From contig JAMDDZ010000086.1 of the NCBI GenBank assembly GCA_023488565.1, forward strand, positions 1 to 33,581: a DNA stretch of 33,581 nt, read 5' to 3'. Below are positions 9,067 to 18,821 of this stretch, piece after piece (the first letter of the stretch is position 1; the number at the start of each line of letters is the position of its first letter). This DNA is from Bacillota bacterium (lineage in GTDB: Bacteria > Bacillota > Sulfobacillia > Sulfobacillales > Sulfobacillaceae). Made by a program: the position numbers and the translations under genes. The notes beneath the pieces were generated by a model. It saw only the letters and a program-made list of their open reading frames with translations. It searched no databases and had not been told where the DNA came from.

Positions 9067-10944
9067 ATGGCACAACCCTTGCCCAAAGGTCAAATGGCGT
9101 CCATGCCAAAACGGATCGCCCCATGGCCTCCGGTATTAAGAGCCTTTCTGTGGGCAGGCATTGGTTTTGTGGTTTTAGCGGCAATCGCCGCCTGGCTTGA
9201 TCCCAGTCCCAATAGTCCTTATTTAACTGCAGTGGGATCCGTCGCTGGGTGGTTTGGGGCTTTGATCGGATGGCTTTTAGGAATTGGGGGCTATGATTAT
9301 ATTGTGCGTCCAATGATGGGGTACCCCACGCCTCGAGTACGAACGTCGGGCTGGCGGAGATATTACGAGTATGCCTTGGATCATAAGGTGATCGGCCTCC
9401 AATACTTAGGGGCTTCCACCGGGACTTTTTTGGTTGCGGGTCTTATCGCGATGGCCATGCGGTTTCAACTGATGAACTATCAGCCAACGTTATTTCATTA
9501 CCCCGAGGATTACCTCAACGCGGTGGGGATTCATGGTACTTTAATGATGTTCACAGTGGCTACCGTTGCCATGGTAGGCGGACTGGGAAACTACTTCGTA
9601 CCGTTGATGATTGGTACCCGCGAAACCATGTTCCCCAAAGCCTCCGGAATTTCTGTATGGCTGGTTCCCATTGGGGTGCTTACGATATCCATGTCGCCGT
9701 TGCTGGGACAGTGGAGCACGGGGTGGCGCGGGTATGAACCCTTGGCGGCCTCGGACGGCAGCGGGTTGCTTTACTACTATCTCGGGGTGTTTGCCCTAAC
9801 CACCTCTTCATTGATTGTAGCCATTAATCTTACCGCAACAATCCTATTTAAACGAACCAAAGGAATGACATGGAATCGGTTGCCCTTGTTCGCTTGGGGC
9901 ATTTTAACCGTGTCCCTTCTCAACATTATCTGGCTGCCAGAAATACAGGCTACGTTCATATTGGGAATGTTGGACAAGGTGATGCCACTAAACTTGTTTA
10001 ACGTGTTTGGGCAACCTCTAGGGTATGAGTACTTGTTCTGGCTATTTGGCCACCCTGAAGTCTACATCGTCGTGATTCCGGCTTTGGCTATTTGGAACGA
10101 GATCCTGCCTGTTATGGGCCGGAAATCCCTATTTGCACGCCCCATTGCGGTGCTGGGGCTAGTGTTCGTTATGCTATTGTCAGGGATGGTTTGGGCGCAT
10201 CACATGTTCACAATGATGCGTTTTAGCGAGATGCTGCCATTCTCGTTTTTTACCGAGATGATTTCAATTCCGACGGGATTTGCTTACTTGGCTGCCATCG
10301 GAACACTATGGAATTCCCGGTTGCGGATCACAACACCAACCCTCTTAGTATTGATGAGCATGTTTAATTTCCTGATTGGTGGCCTTACCGGCTTATTTCT
10401 TGCGGACGTTCCGGCTAACCTGCAACTCCACAATACATTTTTTGTGGTGGGCCACTTTCACTACACCATTATAGGCGGTATGGTGTTTAGCTGGATGGCG
10501 GCTATGTATTACTGGTTGCCCAAATTCTCCGGGCGCACTTACAGTGAGTTTTGGGGCAAATTGGGCGCAATTTGGGTATTCATTGCTTTTAACGCTACGT
10601 TTCTTAACTTTTTCATTCTGGGATTGCACGGCATGAACCGATGGGTTAGTGCCTATCCCAAATATCTGCAACCGGAGAACTTTTGGACGTCAATTGCGGC
10701 ATTCTTTTTGGGTGCAGGTTTTGGGATTAACATCATTCACATCGTGTGGGCATGGATCAAAGGTCCAAAAGTTAAAGAAAATCCTTGGGATGCCAAGACC
10801 TTGGAGTGGCAGACGAGTTCTCCGCCCCCTGCCAAGAATTTCGATGTATTGCCTGAAGTGGTGGGGAGTTTCTACACCTATGGTGATAATGTTCCCGATC
10901 CGGTAGTTATTCCCTCGGTGCAGGAACAAACGCCAGGACTGTGA
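9067..10944 (+). CDS. ctaD: Cytochrome c oxidase subunit I
   Basis: Heme/CuB motifs GIHGTLMMF, GHPEVYI, WAHHMFT, VVGHFHYT. Confidence 0.95.
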   Translation: MAQPLPKGQMASMPKRIAPWPPVLRAFLWAGIGFVVLAAIAAWLDPSPNSPYLTAVGSVAGWFGALIGWLLGIGGYDYIVRPMMGYPTPRVRTSGWRRYYEYALDHKVIGLQYLGASTGTFLVAGLIAMAMRFQLMNYQPTLFHYPEDYLNAVGIHGTLMMFTVATVAMVGGLGNYFVPLMIGTRETMFPKASGISVWLVPIGVLTISMSPLLGQWSTGWRGYEPLAASDGSGLLYYYLGVFALTTSSLIVAINLTATILFKRTKGMTWNRLPLFAWGILTVSLLNIIWLPEIQATFILGMLDKVMPLNLFNVFGQPLGYEYLFWLFGHPEVYIVVIPALAIWNEILPVMGRKSLFARPIAVLGLVFVMLLSGMVWAHHMFTMMRFSEMLPFSFFTEMISIPTGFAYLAAIGTLWNSRLRITTPTLLVLMSMFNFLIGGLTGLFLADVPANLQLHNTFFVVGHFHYTIIGGMVFSWMAAMYYWLPKFSGRTYSEFWGKLGAIWVFIAFNATFLNFFILGLHGMNRWVSAYPKYLQPENFWTSIAAFFLGAGFGINIIHIVWAWIKGPKVKENPWDAKTLEWQTSSPPPAKNFDVLPEVVGSFYTYGDNVPDPVVIPSVQEQTPGL

Positions 10945-10982
10945 TCTTCCGGGGTCTGGGGGAGAGAGGAAAGGAGTAATGC

Positions 10983-11552
10983 GTGGTGTCGGTAAAGGGC
11001 GGTTCGGTGAACGGAGAGAACGGAGTTGGCGTTAAGCATTACCGCGCCGGATTCAGTCTATTTTTGATTAGTCAAGCTGTAGTGTTCATGGTGTTGATAG
11101 CTGTGCGCTATTTGATCGCCGGGAGTAAAGTGGGACCTTACAGCCAATCTTTGGGTGTAGTCATCACTGTGGTGATGCTCATTAGTGCCTGGTTAGCCTA
11201 CAGCGCTCGAAAAGCTGCAGAACACAACAATGGACAAGCCATACAAACCCGATTGACGGGTGCATTCTGGCTAGGGGTATTGGCGTTTGCGCTGGTGCTC
11301 ATCATGTGGACCGTAGTTAAAAACGCAGGATATAGCGTGACGATGCCCTCTCTTGAAGTGTTTTGGGTTGGAACCGGATTTTGGTTAGTCTATGTGCTCT
11401 TAGGTTTGTTCCTCCTATTTGCGGCTCGTTCGCGGGGACGCCTAGTGGGATACACGCCAAACCAACACTGGGATCTGGAAGCCAGCTCCCACTTCTGGAA
11501 TTTGGTAACGGTCGGATGGATTGCTCTGTGGATCGTGTTCTTTATACTTTGA
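10983..11552 (+). CDS. ctaE: Cytochrome c oxidase subunit III-like protein
   Basis: Multi-TM, ends HWDLEASSHFWNLVTVGWIALWIVFFIL (COX3-like C-terminus). Position after ctaD. Confidence 0.75.
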   Translation: MVSVKGGSVNGENGVGVKHYRAGFSLFLISQAVVFMVLIAVRYLIAGSKVGPYSQSLGVVITVVMLISAWLAYSARKAAEHNNGQAIQTRLTGAFWLGVLAFALVLIMWTVVKNAGYSVTMPSLEVFWVGTGFWLVYVLLGLFLLFAARSRGRLVGYTPNQHWDLEASSHFWNLVTVGWIALWIVFFIL

Positions 11553-11594
11553 TCGGATACGCGGGTTAGAGCTTTTGAGAGGAGGAACATTGGG

Positions 11595-11813
11595 ATGAAG
11601 GGATTTTTTCCTAGTCTTCCGTTTGTCATTCCGCATTCCCCGGGGATCGCTCATTGGTGGGATATCTTTTGGTGGATTTTTCAACTGGTGGTTATGACAA
11701 CATTGGTCTTAGTGCTACGCCACTGGGCTATAAGTTTTGATCGGGAACGCTCACCCGACATGAAACAAACCGGAGTCTCAGCACCATCGCAAAAACCGGG
11801 AATACCTGGTTAG
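11595..11813 (+). CDS. Small membrane protein, oxidase operon
   Basis: GAGGAGGAACATTGGGATG RBS/start. One TM, lies between ctaE and ctaB. Confidence 0.6.
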   Translation: MKGFFPSLPFVIPHSPGIAHWWDIFWWIFQLVVMTTLVLVLRHWAISFDRERSPDMKQTGVSAPSQKPGIPG

Positions 11814-11824
11814 GGGAGGATGTC

Positions 11825-12745
11825 ATGCAAAGTGCCCATGTCGTTCGAACCAAGGATGTGAATATCGACCCCAGACATACTCAATCGACGTGGAGCGATA
11901 TTTTGCGGGCTTATTTGGCTTTGACCAAACCAGGCATTGTCCTTTGGCTCATGATTACGGCATTGTGTGCGATGACGGTGGCTGCCCACGGAGTGCCCCC
12001 GCTGATTACATCGGGAGCCACTTTGCTGGGATTGGCCTTTTCGGCCGGTGGAGCGCATGCCGTTAACATGTGGTATGACCGGGATATTGATCAGGTAATG
12101 GAACGGACCAAACATCGCCCGGTGGCTGTGGGGCGTATACCACCGGTGAACGCCTTGGTTTTTGGAGTGGCAGCCGGCGTATTCTCGTTTTTTTGGTTAT
12201 TCTCTATGGTAAATCTGTTGACGGCATTGACCTGTTTATCAGGATATCTATTCTATGTTTTTGTTTACACCATCTGGCTCAAGAGGCGGTCGCCCCAAAA
12301 CATTGTGATAGGGGGTGCTGCCGGCGCGGTACCGCCGTTGGTGGGGTGGACAGCGATAACAGAACATTTGGGAGTTACAGCATGGCTTATGTTCCTGATT
12401 GTCTTTCTATGGACGCCGCCTCATTTTTGGACACTGGCGTTGTACAAACAGGACGATTATCGGCGGGCCAAAATCCCGATGATGCCTATAGTACGGGGTT
12501 CGCGGGCTACGACTGTGCAGACAATGGTTTATACCGTTTTAGTGATCATAACCTCTGTGGCATTGTATCGAGTGGGACACCTTAACTGGGGATATTTGCT
12601 TGTGGCGATTATCGCAGGGACGGTATTTTTAGGTTATCAAGTGCAGTTGTTTCGAAATCAAAATGCTGATAACCGCTCGGCAAAAAGAGCGTTTGAGTTC
12701 TCCTTGATTTATATTGCCCTCTTGTTTGCGGCCATGACGCTGTAA
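11825..12745 (+). CDS. ctaB: Protoheme IX farnesyltransferase
   Basis: NMWYDRDIDQVMERTKHRPVAVGRI motif and WTPPHFWTLALYKQDDYRRAKIPMMP. Confidence 0.93.
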   Translation: MQSAHVVRTKDVNIDPRHTQSTWSDILRAYLALTKPGIVLWLMITALCAMTVAAHGVPPLITSGATLLGLAFSAGGAHAVNMWYDRDIDQVMERTKHRPVAVGRIPPVNALVFGVAAGVFSFFWLFSMVNLLTALTCLSGYLFYVFVYTIWLKRRSPQNIVIGGAAGAVPPLVGWTAITEHLGVTAWLMFLIVFLWTPPHFWTLALYKQDDYRRAKIPMMPIVRGSRATTVQTMVYTVLVIITSVALYRVGHLNWGYLLVAIIAGTVFLGYQVQLFRNQNADNRSAKRAFEFSLIYIALLFAAMTL

Positions 12746-12764
12746 CTGACTTGTTTCTGTTCAC

Positions 12765-12798
12765 AAAGGCGGTGATGCTAGCGCATCGCCGCCTTTTT
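12765..12798 (+). terminator. Rho-independent terminator of the cox operon
   Basis: AAAGGCGGTGATG-CTAGCG-CATCGCCGCCTTTTT: 10-bp GC-rich stem plus A/T arms. Confidence 0.85.
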
Positions 12799-12838
12799 AT
12801 CTGCGGGTTTTTCGCTGTTGTCGGACATTGTTTTGTCG

Positions 12839-13440
12839 CTAGACGACGTTGGCAGCTTCGTACAGGTAATATGGAAATGGTTCGCACATGCGTGCGGGTC
12901 CTGACGATGACGTGTTAAACGCAAAAGCAATAGGAAATCTGTAGAACAGTTCCCCCCTTTGCAACCGTGTTTGGTCGGCCCGATGACCCGGGAACTTCAC
13001 GTGAAAATTCGGATCCATCCGCATTCCTTCAGCAGTAATATCGCCCTTAAACATGACTCCGGGGATTCCTTCGGGATAAAATTGATCATCCCCAGAGGAA
13101 ATAGAAGGAATTGGTTTCATAAAGTCGTTTGCCATCCCTACTTAACTCCAACATTTGCGTTCCGCCGACAAAGGGTGTTCCATCGGGCAATGGAGTAAGC
13201 CGTGCCGTGCCTCCTAACTCAATGTGGTTTGCCAAAACCGAAATGAAACGGATCAGACACGTCATATTCCCCGATTCTCCATAGCGTCGCATACAAGTAA
13301 TGGTGGGCCAAAATGTTTACCGCTAAAATGGTTCTTTTGTAGATTGAGGCTAGGCAGTATAGTGCGGTCGAGGCACTGGACGCCGGGCACCCCAGCGGAC
13401 GGGAACCTCGATGGCCCCGACCACTCCCAATTGATTAATT
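12839..13440 (-). pseudogene. Degraded selenium-binding protein/methanethiol oxidase (SBP56) C-terminal remnant
   Basis: Frames together give LGGTARLTPLPDGTPFVGGTQMLELSRDGKRLYETNSFYFLWG / DDQFYPEGIPGVMFKGDI..GMRMDPNFHVKFPGHRADQTRLQ (SBP56 family), split by frameshift with no N-terminus. Confidence 0.75.
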
Positions 13441-14489
13441 TACTCGGATTCCCTGTAGAGCGACAAGGCTTTAATAACCGGCCTATCGGTAAATGAAAAC
13501 AGAATCGCAGGTTCATCACCAGGATTCACATGTCGATGGTGCCACCAAGAGGGTACGACAATCACATCGTGGGGCTCCCAGTCAAAGGCCTCGCCGTTAA
13601 TCTCAATTGTACCGTGACCTTCCACACCCAGGTACACGGACGCACTGGTGTGGCGGTGCGCCGTGAGGGTACTGTGAGGAGGAATCCATTGCAAAAACGC
13701 ATCCATAGTCGGCAATACCGCGCCGCCAGTAAGCGGGTTAAGGTATTGAAGTATATGCCCGTCGTGTGGATTGACGCCATCGTTGTGGGCCATCCTGGTT
13801 AGTAATTCACGTGCATCACGGTAGGGGTAACTGACGATGGGGGAAAAGTGCGTGGCGGCGCTATCGTAAGCTGGACGAAACCCTCGACCATAACGAAGGG
13901 TGGAATCCCCCAATGGCCGCATCACCGGCTGTTGCCGTTCCGGGTATTTTTGGTAAAACACGCTGGAAAGCGTAGTAACCAGAGGAAGGTCCAGGCCGTC
14001 CAGCCAGACTACAGCCTGGTCCGATTCGTTGCCATGGTCGTGCCACACCCATGTCGGCGTGGTTACGAAGTCCCCTGGATTCATCACGGTACGCTCGCCA
14101 TTGACCGCAGTAAATGCCCCTTGACCCTCCATTACTAACCGGATGGCATTGGGAGTATGACGGTGGGACCTTGCCACTTCGCCAGGCAAGATAATTTGGA
14201 GGCCTGCGTATAAAGTCGGAGTGATGGCTGACTTTCCCCTAAGCCCAGGGTTCAAAAGCATCAAGACGCGCCGCTCCGCTTCGTCAGTAGGAACCAACCG
14301 CGCGGCTTCATAAAGCAACGGCCGCATGTGGCTCCAAGACCAGAGGTATGGCACTTCCCGGGTCACTGGTTCCGAGGTCAAAGACTCGGCGTATACATCC
14401 CACAAGGCTCCTAGGTGATGACCGGGCAATGCGGAAAAGAGTCGTTCCCGATCTTCATGGCGCCGAGTTTCTTGAACATCAGATGCCAT
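13440..14489 (-). CDS. Gentisate 1,2-dioxygenase-like bicupin
   Basis: HRHTPNAIRLVMEGQGAFTAVNGERTVMNPGDFVTTPTWVWHDHGN...VWLDGLDLPL. Second cupin HRHTSASVYLGVEGHG. Confidence 0.85.
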   Translation of the reverse strand: MASDVQETRRHEDRERLFSALPGHHLGALWDVYAESLTSEPVTREVPYLWSWSHMRPLLYEAARLVPTDEAERRVLMLLNPGLRGKSAITPTLYAGLQIILPGEVARSHRHTPNAIRLVMEGQGAFTAVNGERTVMNPGDFVTTPTWVWHDHGNESDQAVVWLDGLDLPLVTTLSSVFYQKYPERQQPVMRPLGDSTLRYGRGFRPAYDSAATHFSPIVSYPYRDARELLTRMAHNDGVNPHDGHILQYLNPLTGGAVLPTMDAFLQWIPPHSTLTAHRHTSASVYLGVEGHGTIEINGEAFDWEPHDVIVVPSWWHHRHVNPGDEPAILFSFTDRPVIKALSLYRESE

Positions 14490-14549
14490 TGTCGATCCTC
14501 CTCTAGAATATTTCCGGTTTTTAAGGCAATATATTATATACCACTTTAC

Positions 14550-14885
14550 TCAACACATCGTTTCGTCTAGTGTTTCGGGGGTCAGATGCTCGGCTGCACG
14601 TCTGGTGGCCAATTCTTCAAGCGCCGAGCGAATTTCGAAAATCTCCCGCAGGTCTTGCGATGACACTGGAGTGGTGATCGCACCCACGTGGGGAGTAATG
14701 GTGAGTAATCCACTCGAAGCTAATTGGTTGATGGCCTCGCGCACTGGAATCTCACTGGTGCCAAATTCCTGTACAAGTTGCCGAAATTTCAGGCGGTGGC
14801 AAGGTTCATACTGGCGATCTAGGATCTTTTGCTTGACGTGTCGAAAGACGTAGTCTTTTTTAGTTTCAAATTCCAATAGTGGCAT
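14550..14885 (-). CDS. GntR-family regulator, truncated after the HTH (FCD domain nearly absent)
   Basis: HVKQKILDRQYEPCHRLKFRQLVQEFGTSEIPVREAINQLASSGLLTITPHVGA..IFEIRSALEELATRRAAEHLTPETLDETMC*. About 111 aa versus ~220 expected. Confidence 0.7.
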   Translation of the reverse strand: MPLLEFETKKDYVFRHVKQKILDRQYEPCHRLKFRQLVQEFGTSEIPVREAINQLASSGLLTITPHVGAITTPVSSQDLREIFEIRSALEELATRRAAEHLTPETLDETMC

Positions 14886-15035
14886 ATTTGCACTCCCATC
14901 AACGGCTCCTGATATAATATCACATTTATTGTTTTTGAAGGTTTGCCTTGTCACAGGCAAACGGGATTGGCATATCGATTGGCATTACGGACCATTCCAA
15001 CCCCACTAGCAAAGGGTTGGCATCACGCAATAATT

Positions 15036-15581
15036 TCAGTGGATATCCTTACTGCCTAACGTACTTTCACTGCCGAATGGGGAACGCTCGTGAAAATGCC
15101 CGTATTGGCCCCGATAAAATACCAACGGTTTTTTGGCATGATTGACTTTCATGTCGACTACGCGCCCTATGAATAAGGTATGGTCACCTCCTTCATATTG
15201 CATAGTTTTTTCGCACCAGAGAGCGGCCAAACTTCCTTCAATACTTGGCACCGGACTTTGGGGTATCCTCGATAGCAGGATTCCTGAGATATCGTTTTGA
15301 GGTTTGGAAAAGAGGGAGGAAATTTCTCTTTGGTCATCGGCTAAAATGCATACTGAAAATTGTTGCGAAACTACGAGTTTAGGGTGGGTGTTGGCGATCT
15401 TGGCAATACATACCAGAATTAACGGAGGATCCAGGGACAATGAACTAAATGAATTAACGGTTAACCCGTGAATTTCTCCGTCAACCTCTGTTAAGACGAC
15501 GGTGACTCCGCTTACAAAGGTTCCTAATACCTGCCGAAACTGTTTTTGATCCAGGGGAAAGTACGTGTGGGGGGTACTCAT
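15036..15581 (-). CDS. Flavin reductase-domain protein
   Basis: QFRQVLGTFVSGVTVVLTEVDGEIHGLTVNSFSSLSLDPPLILVCIAK..HTLFIGRVVDM. Confidence 0.88.
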   Translation of the reverse strand: MSTPHTYFPLDQKQFRQVLGTFVSGVTVVLTEVDGEIHGLTVNSFSSLSLDPPLILVCIAKIANTHPKLVVSQQFSVCILADDQREISSLFSKPQNDISGILLSRIPQSPVPSIEGSLAALWCEKTMQYEGGDHTLFIGRVVDMKVNHAKKPLVFYRGQYGHFHERSPFGSESTLGSKDIH

Positions 15582-15592
15582 CGTCTGTTGCC

Positions 15593-16333
15593 TCACTTTC
15601 GGTACGCCAAAAGTCTTGACATGGTTGCACAAGTGTTCAGTAGGGTGCGGACCACGGATGAATCGGGATGGGTTTCCAAAGAACCTTGAAAACCCACCAC
15701 CGTCAAAGCGGCTACCAATGTGCCGTTAGAATTCAATACGGGAGCTGACACGGCTGAAAGTCCGGGTAAATATCCTCCTTCGGTGCAACTGTAGCCGATC
15801 TGGCGGACCCGATCACGAACCGTTTCTAATTCCGTTAGATCGAATTGGTCTGTGTGAGCATTGACGGAACACAAGAGAGCCCAATCGGTAAAGGCTGTGA
15901 AGATCTCACCCGTCGCACTTTTTAATAAGGGGAGTACCGTGCCAGCCCGCACGCCAACATTAACCACATTATTCCCTTCCAGCCACTGTACAAAAAACGG
16001 ACCGTGTATACCCCAAATTGCGACGGCCACAGTTTCTCCGGTAGCCCCGCGAAGGGCTACTAGATGCTCCTGGACTATGGTTTGTACACTTAACCGAGCT
16101 GATGCCTCCAAGCCTAGATGAATTAATTCTGACCCTAAGCTCCACCGACCAGCCAGGTCCTTTTGTAAAAAACCAGTTTTTTGCAGGGTGACGAGGTAGC
16201 GGAATAATTGACTTCGCGACATGCCGCACTTCGCGGCAATCGCCGTCATTGTCATAGGAGACGGATGATGTGCTACCGCATTTACAATGGAATACGCGGT
16301 TTCCACGGAATGGATTCCTTCTGATTCAGCCAT
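15593..16333 (-). CDS. IclR-family transcriptional regulator
   Basis: N-terminal HTH (IAAKCGMSRSQLFRYLVTLQKTGFLQKD) and IclR effector domain (GYSCTEGGYLPGLSAVSAPVLNSNGTLVAALTVVG). Confidence 0.88.
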   Translation of the reverse strand: MAESEGIHSVETAYSIVNAVAHHPSPMTMTAIAAKCGMSRSQLFRYLVTLQKTGFLQKDLAGRWSLGSELIHLGLEASARLSVQTIVQEHLVALRGATGETVAVAIWGIHGPFFVQWLEGNNVVNVGVRAGTVLPLLKSATGEIFTAFTDWALLCSVNAHTDQFDLTELETVRDRVRQIGYSCTEGGYLPGLSAVSAPVLNSNGTLVAALTVVGFQGSLETHPDSSVVRTLLNTCATMSRLLAYRK

Positions 16334-16342
16334 GGGTTGAAT

Positions 16343-17410
16343 TTACTCCTCGTTAAAGTGAGGTAAAATATATTTGGCGACGTTTTCCATTGAGGTAACC
16401 GTCTCCCGGTGACTTAACCCACCAAAATTTAGGTAGAGAATCACTTCGTCAACCCCAGCCGCCTCTGCCTTTTTGAGTGCCGTGACGCAGGTTTCCGGAT
16501 CACCCACAATAATCGTCTGGTCGCTTAAATCTGTGGTCTGCATTGCTTTTAGTTTTTCGACGATATCGACGAAATAGCGAATGTGAGGGGGTGCGGTGGT
16601 GGGATCCGATGGGAAGGCTGGGAGTATCCCGTGAAAGTATTTCATCATCCGTTGTTTGGTCTTTTCTTCTTCGGATTTGTTTTCTACCACGTTGAGGAAA
16701 TATGATATTTTTGTCTTTTTGTTCAAAAAGCCATGAGCTTGTGATTCTGTTTGAAAGGTCTCAACTGCCTTAGCGACGCTACCGAATACCATACTGGCGG
16801 CAAATGGTGCAAAAATGACGTTTTCTCCCATTTCTGCAGCTTTTTTAATAGTAGGGCCACTGAATGCTGCCAGATAAATCGGAGGATAGGGATGTTGCAC
16901 AGGTCGAGGTACGATAGTAGTTTCGGGGATGTGGTAGAAACTTCCTGAATGGGAATACGTGGAATTGGTCCACAAACCTTTGATTATTTCCAATTGCTCA
17001 AAAAAAATGTTCCGACTTTGTTCAAAATTTGTCTCAAAGACATCGTATTCTCGCTTGTCATAGCCTCGGCCGGCGGAAAATATGGCACGCCCATCACTCA
17101 AAACGTCAAGCAAGGCAAATTCCTCAGCCATACGAACGGGGTGGTTAACGGGGAGGAGCACGGTGGCCGGAGCTAGCCGTAGACGTTTAGTACGGGCAGC
17201 GACATATGCGAGCAGTAGTGATGGTGAGGGAAGCACTCCAAGTAACGCAAAATGGTGCTCTGGCACCCAAAACGAGTGAAATCCTAGTTCTTCAGCTAAC
17301 ACTCCTTGTTCTGCCAACTGCTTGACCATGAGGTTTGGGTCTTGACGCGAGCTGCCATAGGCTGGAGGATTGTCGGTTAAGGTGAAGAATCCGATTTTCA
17401 TCACGTTCAT
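16343..17410 (-). CDS. LLM-class flavin-dependent monooxygenase (bacterial luciferase-like)
   Basis: AEELGFHSFWVPEHHFALLGVLPSPSLLLAYVAARTKRLRLAPATVLLPVNHPVRMAEEFALLDVLSDGRAIFSAGRGYD. Confidence 0.9.
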   Translation of the reverse strand: MNVMKIGFFTLTDNPPAYGSSRQDPNLMVKQLAEQGVLAEELGFHSFWVPEHHFALLGVLPSPSLLLAYVAARTKRLRLAPATVLLPVNHPVRMAEEFALLDVLSDGRAIFSAGRGYDKREYDVFETNFEQSRNIFFEQLEIIKGLWTNSTYSHSGSFYHIPETTIVPRPVQHPYPPIYLAAFSGPTIKKAAEMGENVIFAPFAASMVFGSVAKAVETFQTESQAHGFLNKKTKISYFLNVVENKSEEEKTKQRMMKYFHGILPAFPSDPTTAPPHIRYFVDIVEKLKAMQTTDLSDQTIIVGDPETCVTALKKAEAAGVDEVILYLNFGGLSHRETVTSMENVAKYILPHFNEE

Positions 17411-17413
17411 CCT

Positions 17414-17440
17414 TTCACTTATCGTGAAGTGAATTCACTT
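17414..17440. promoter_or_regulatory. Triple half-site operator candidate upstream of the LLM gene
   Basis: TTCACTT-N6-AAGTGAATTCACTT: perfect 14-bp palindrome (17427-17440) plus a third half-site. Confidence 0.5.
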
Positions 17441-17456
17441 ATTGTTAACAATATAT

Positions 17457-17485
17457 AGTATAATATAATTGTTTCTGTTTGTCAA
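17457..17485 (-). promoter_or_regulatory. Sigma70-type promoter for the LLM gene
   Basis: Minus strand TTGACA-N17-TATACT. Confidence 0.65.
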
Positions 17486-17521
17486 TGAATACGAAATAAG
17501 GGGTGTACTTCAACTTTGTGA

Positions 17522-18821
17522 TCAGGCCGCAATCCGTCGTTTGTCTGAAACCCTTTGCCAGATTGACTGAGCGTGCCAAAACGCACCCCACTGACCCGAG
17601 CGTTGTAATGTGCGGAGGCGCTTCGCGTTTATGCCATCGCATACCGCAGGCACTTTCCCGCTGGTTGAGCACCGTTTTACACGCGCTTCGATGCGGGTTT
17701 CATGATACCGAATATATTGTTGTTCTCGAATGACGACGGTTTGAAGCGTCGTCATTAAGGTCGGAAGGGTAGCCCACGCCATCGCCAGATCAGTCGGCCC
17801 GCGGTGCCTGAGCTGATCGAAGGACTGTGCTACCCATGAAGCTGACGCAGACTCGGTATCCCAGACCGCGTGCGCCAAGTTCCACAGATGCTCACTGGCG
17901 TGATAGAAATCAAGGATTTCCACTGCGAGCATAGTTCGAAGCCGACACAAAACTCGGCGGGTCCATATCGGGAGGATTCGGGCGCCAGCATAACGGACGT
18001 TATCGGCTGAGGATCGAGACGCCCACAGACATCGACTTTCCCTTCGTGCTAGTCCCCGTCCATAGGGTCATCGCGCCAGCCGACGATACGACGAGACTCG
18101 AGGGGGCCCGGTACCGACGCCTGCGGCGTCACCCCGTCCACAAGCGGAGGTCCTAAGTTTTCGGACACCTGTCGCCCCATTTCTCCATCAACTGGGATTT
18201 CGAGCGTCCGATCGACGACATCAGACACCTGGTCAAAGGGCGTTTCCACCGCCAATCGAGCAAGAATGGCACTTAGGGTTGGCGACGCCTTGCCGGGTCC
18301 CATGGCCGACTCGGTCGGTACGGCACTTCCCTGGCCATTGGGCAAAGAATGACGACGCCCGCCCACGTATAGTCTCCAAAAATCTCCCGCACTGGACGTG
18401 AGCGATGGCCGTCGACCTGCCGGAGCGGCGTATGACATAGTCGACAGGAGGAAGCGTCCCCTAAGTCTTCCGGCGCTGTGACTAAGATTTGCATCAGCGC
18501 TTGGCCCAAAAAGTACTGGACGCCCTCCTCCGTCTCTTGGATCGTAGTCATCGACCGGCCAACGGCAGCCGGGCATCGGTCGAAAATCATCGCGACAATG
18601 TCAGGAACGACATCCGCACTCCACTGCGACTCCGTTGATGACCCAGAATTGCCAACCCCAGGGCTTTCCGTTACGACATCCATTTTGGAGGAGTTATTCG
18701 CTATCCATGGCCCAAAGTCCTGGGCAAAGTGTGGATCACAACTCCCGTGTCCATCCGGAATAAGGAGGGAAGCCATAGATGAAAGTAAATGGAGATAAGT
18801 ATGACGAAAGGTTTGGTGCAT
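17522..18821 (-). pseudogene. Degenerate ISKra4-like transposase
   Basis: ORFs in different frames: N-terminal ..CRLCHTPLRQVDGHRSRPVREIFGDYTWAGVVILCP, C-terminal ..EILDFYHASEHLWNLAHAVWDTESASASWV. Confidence 0.65.

Noticed and set aside
12839-13440. Link between the selenium-binding-protein relic and the possible selenocysteine codon
   Set aside because: SBP56 proteins are not involved in selenocysteine insertion and the gene is degraded. Proximity is treated as coincidence.
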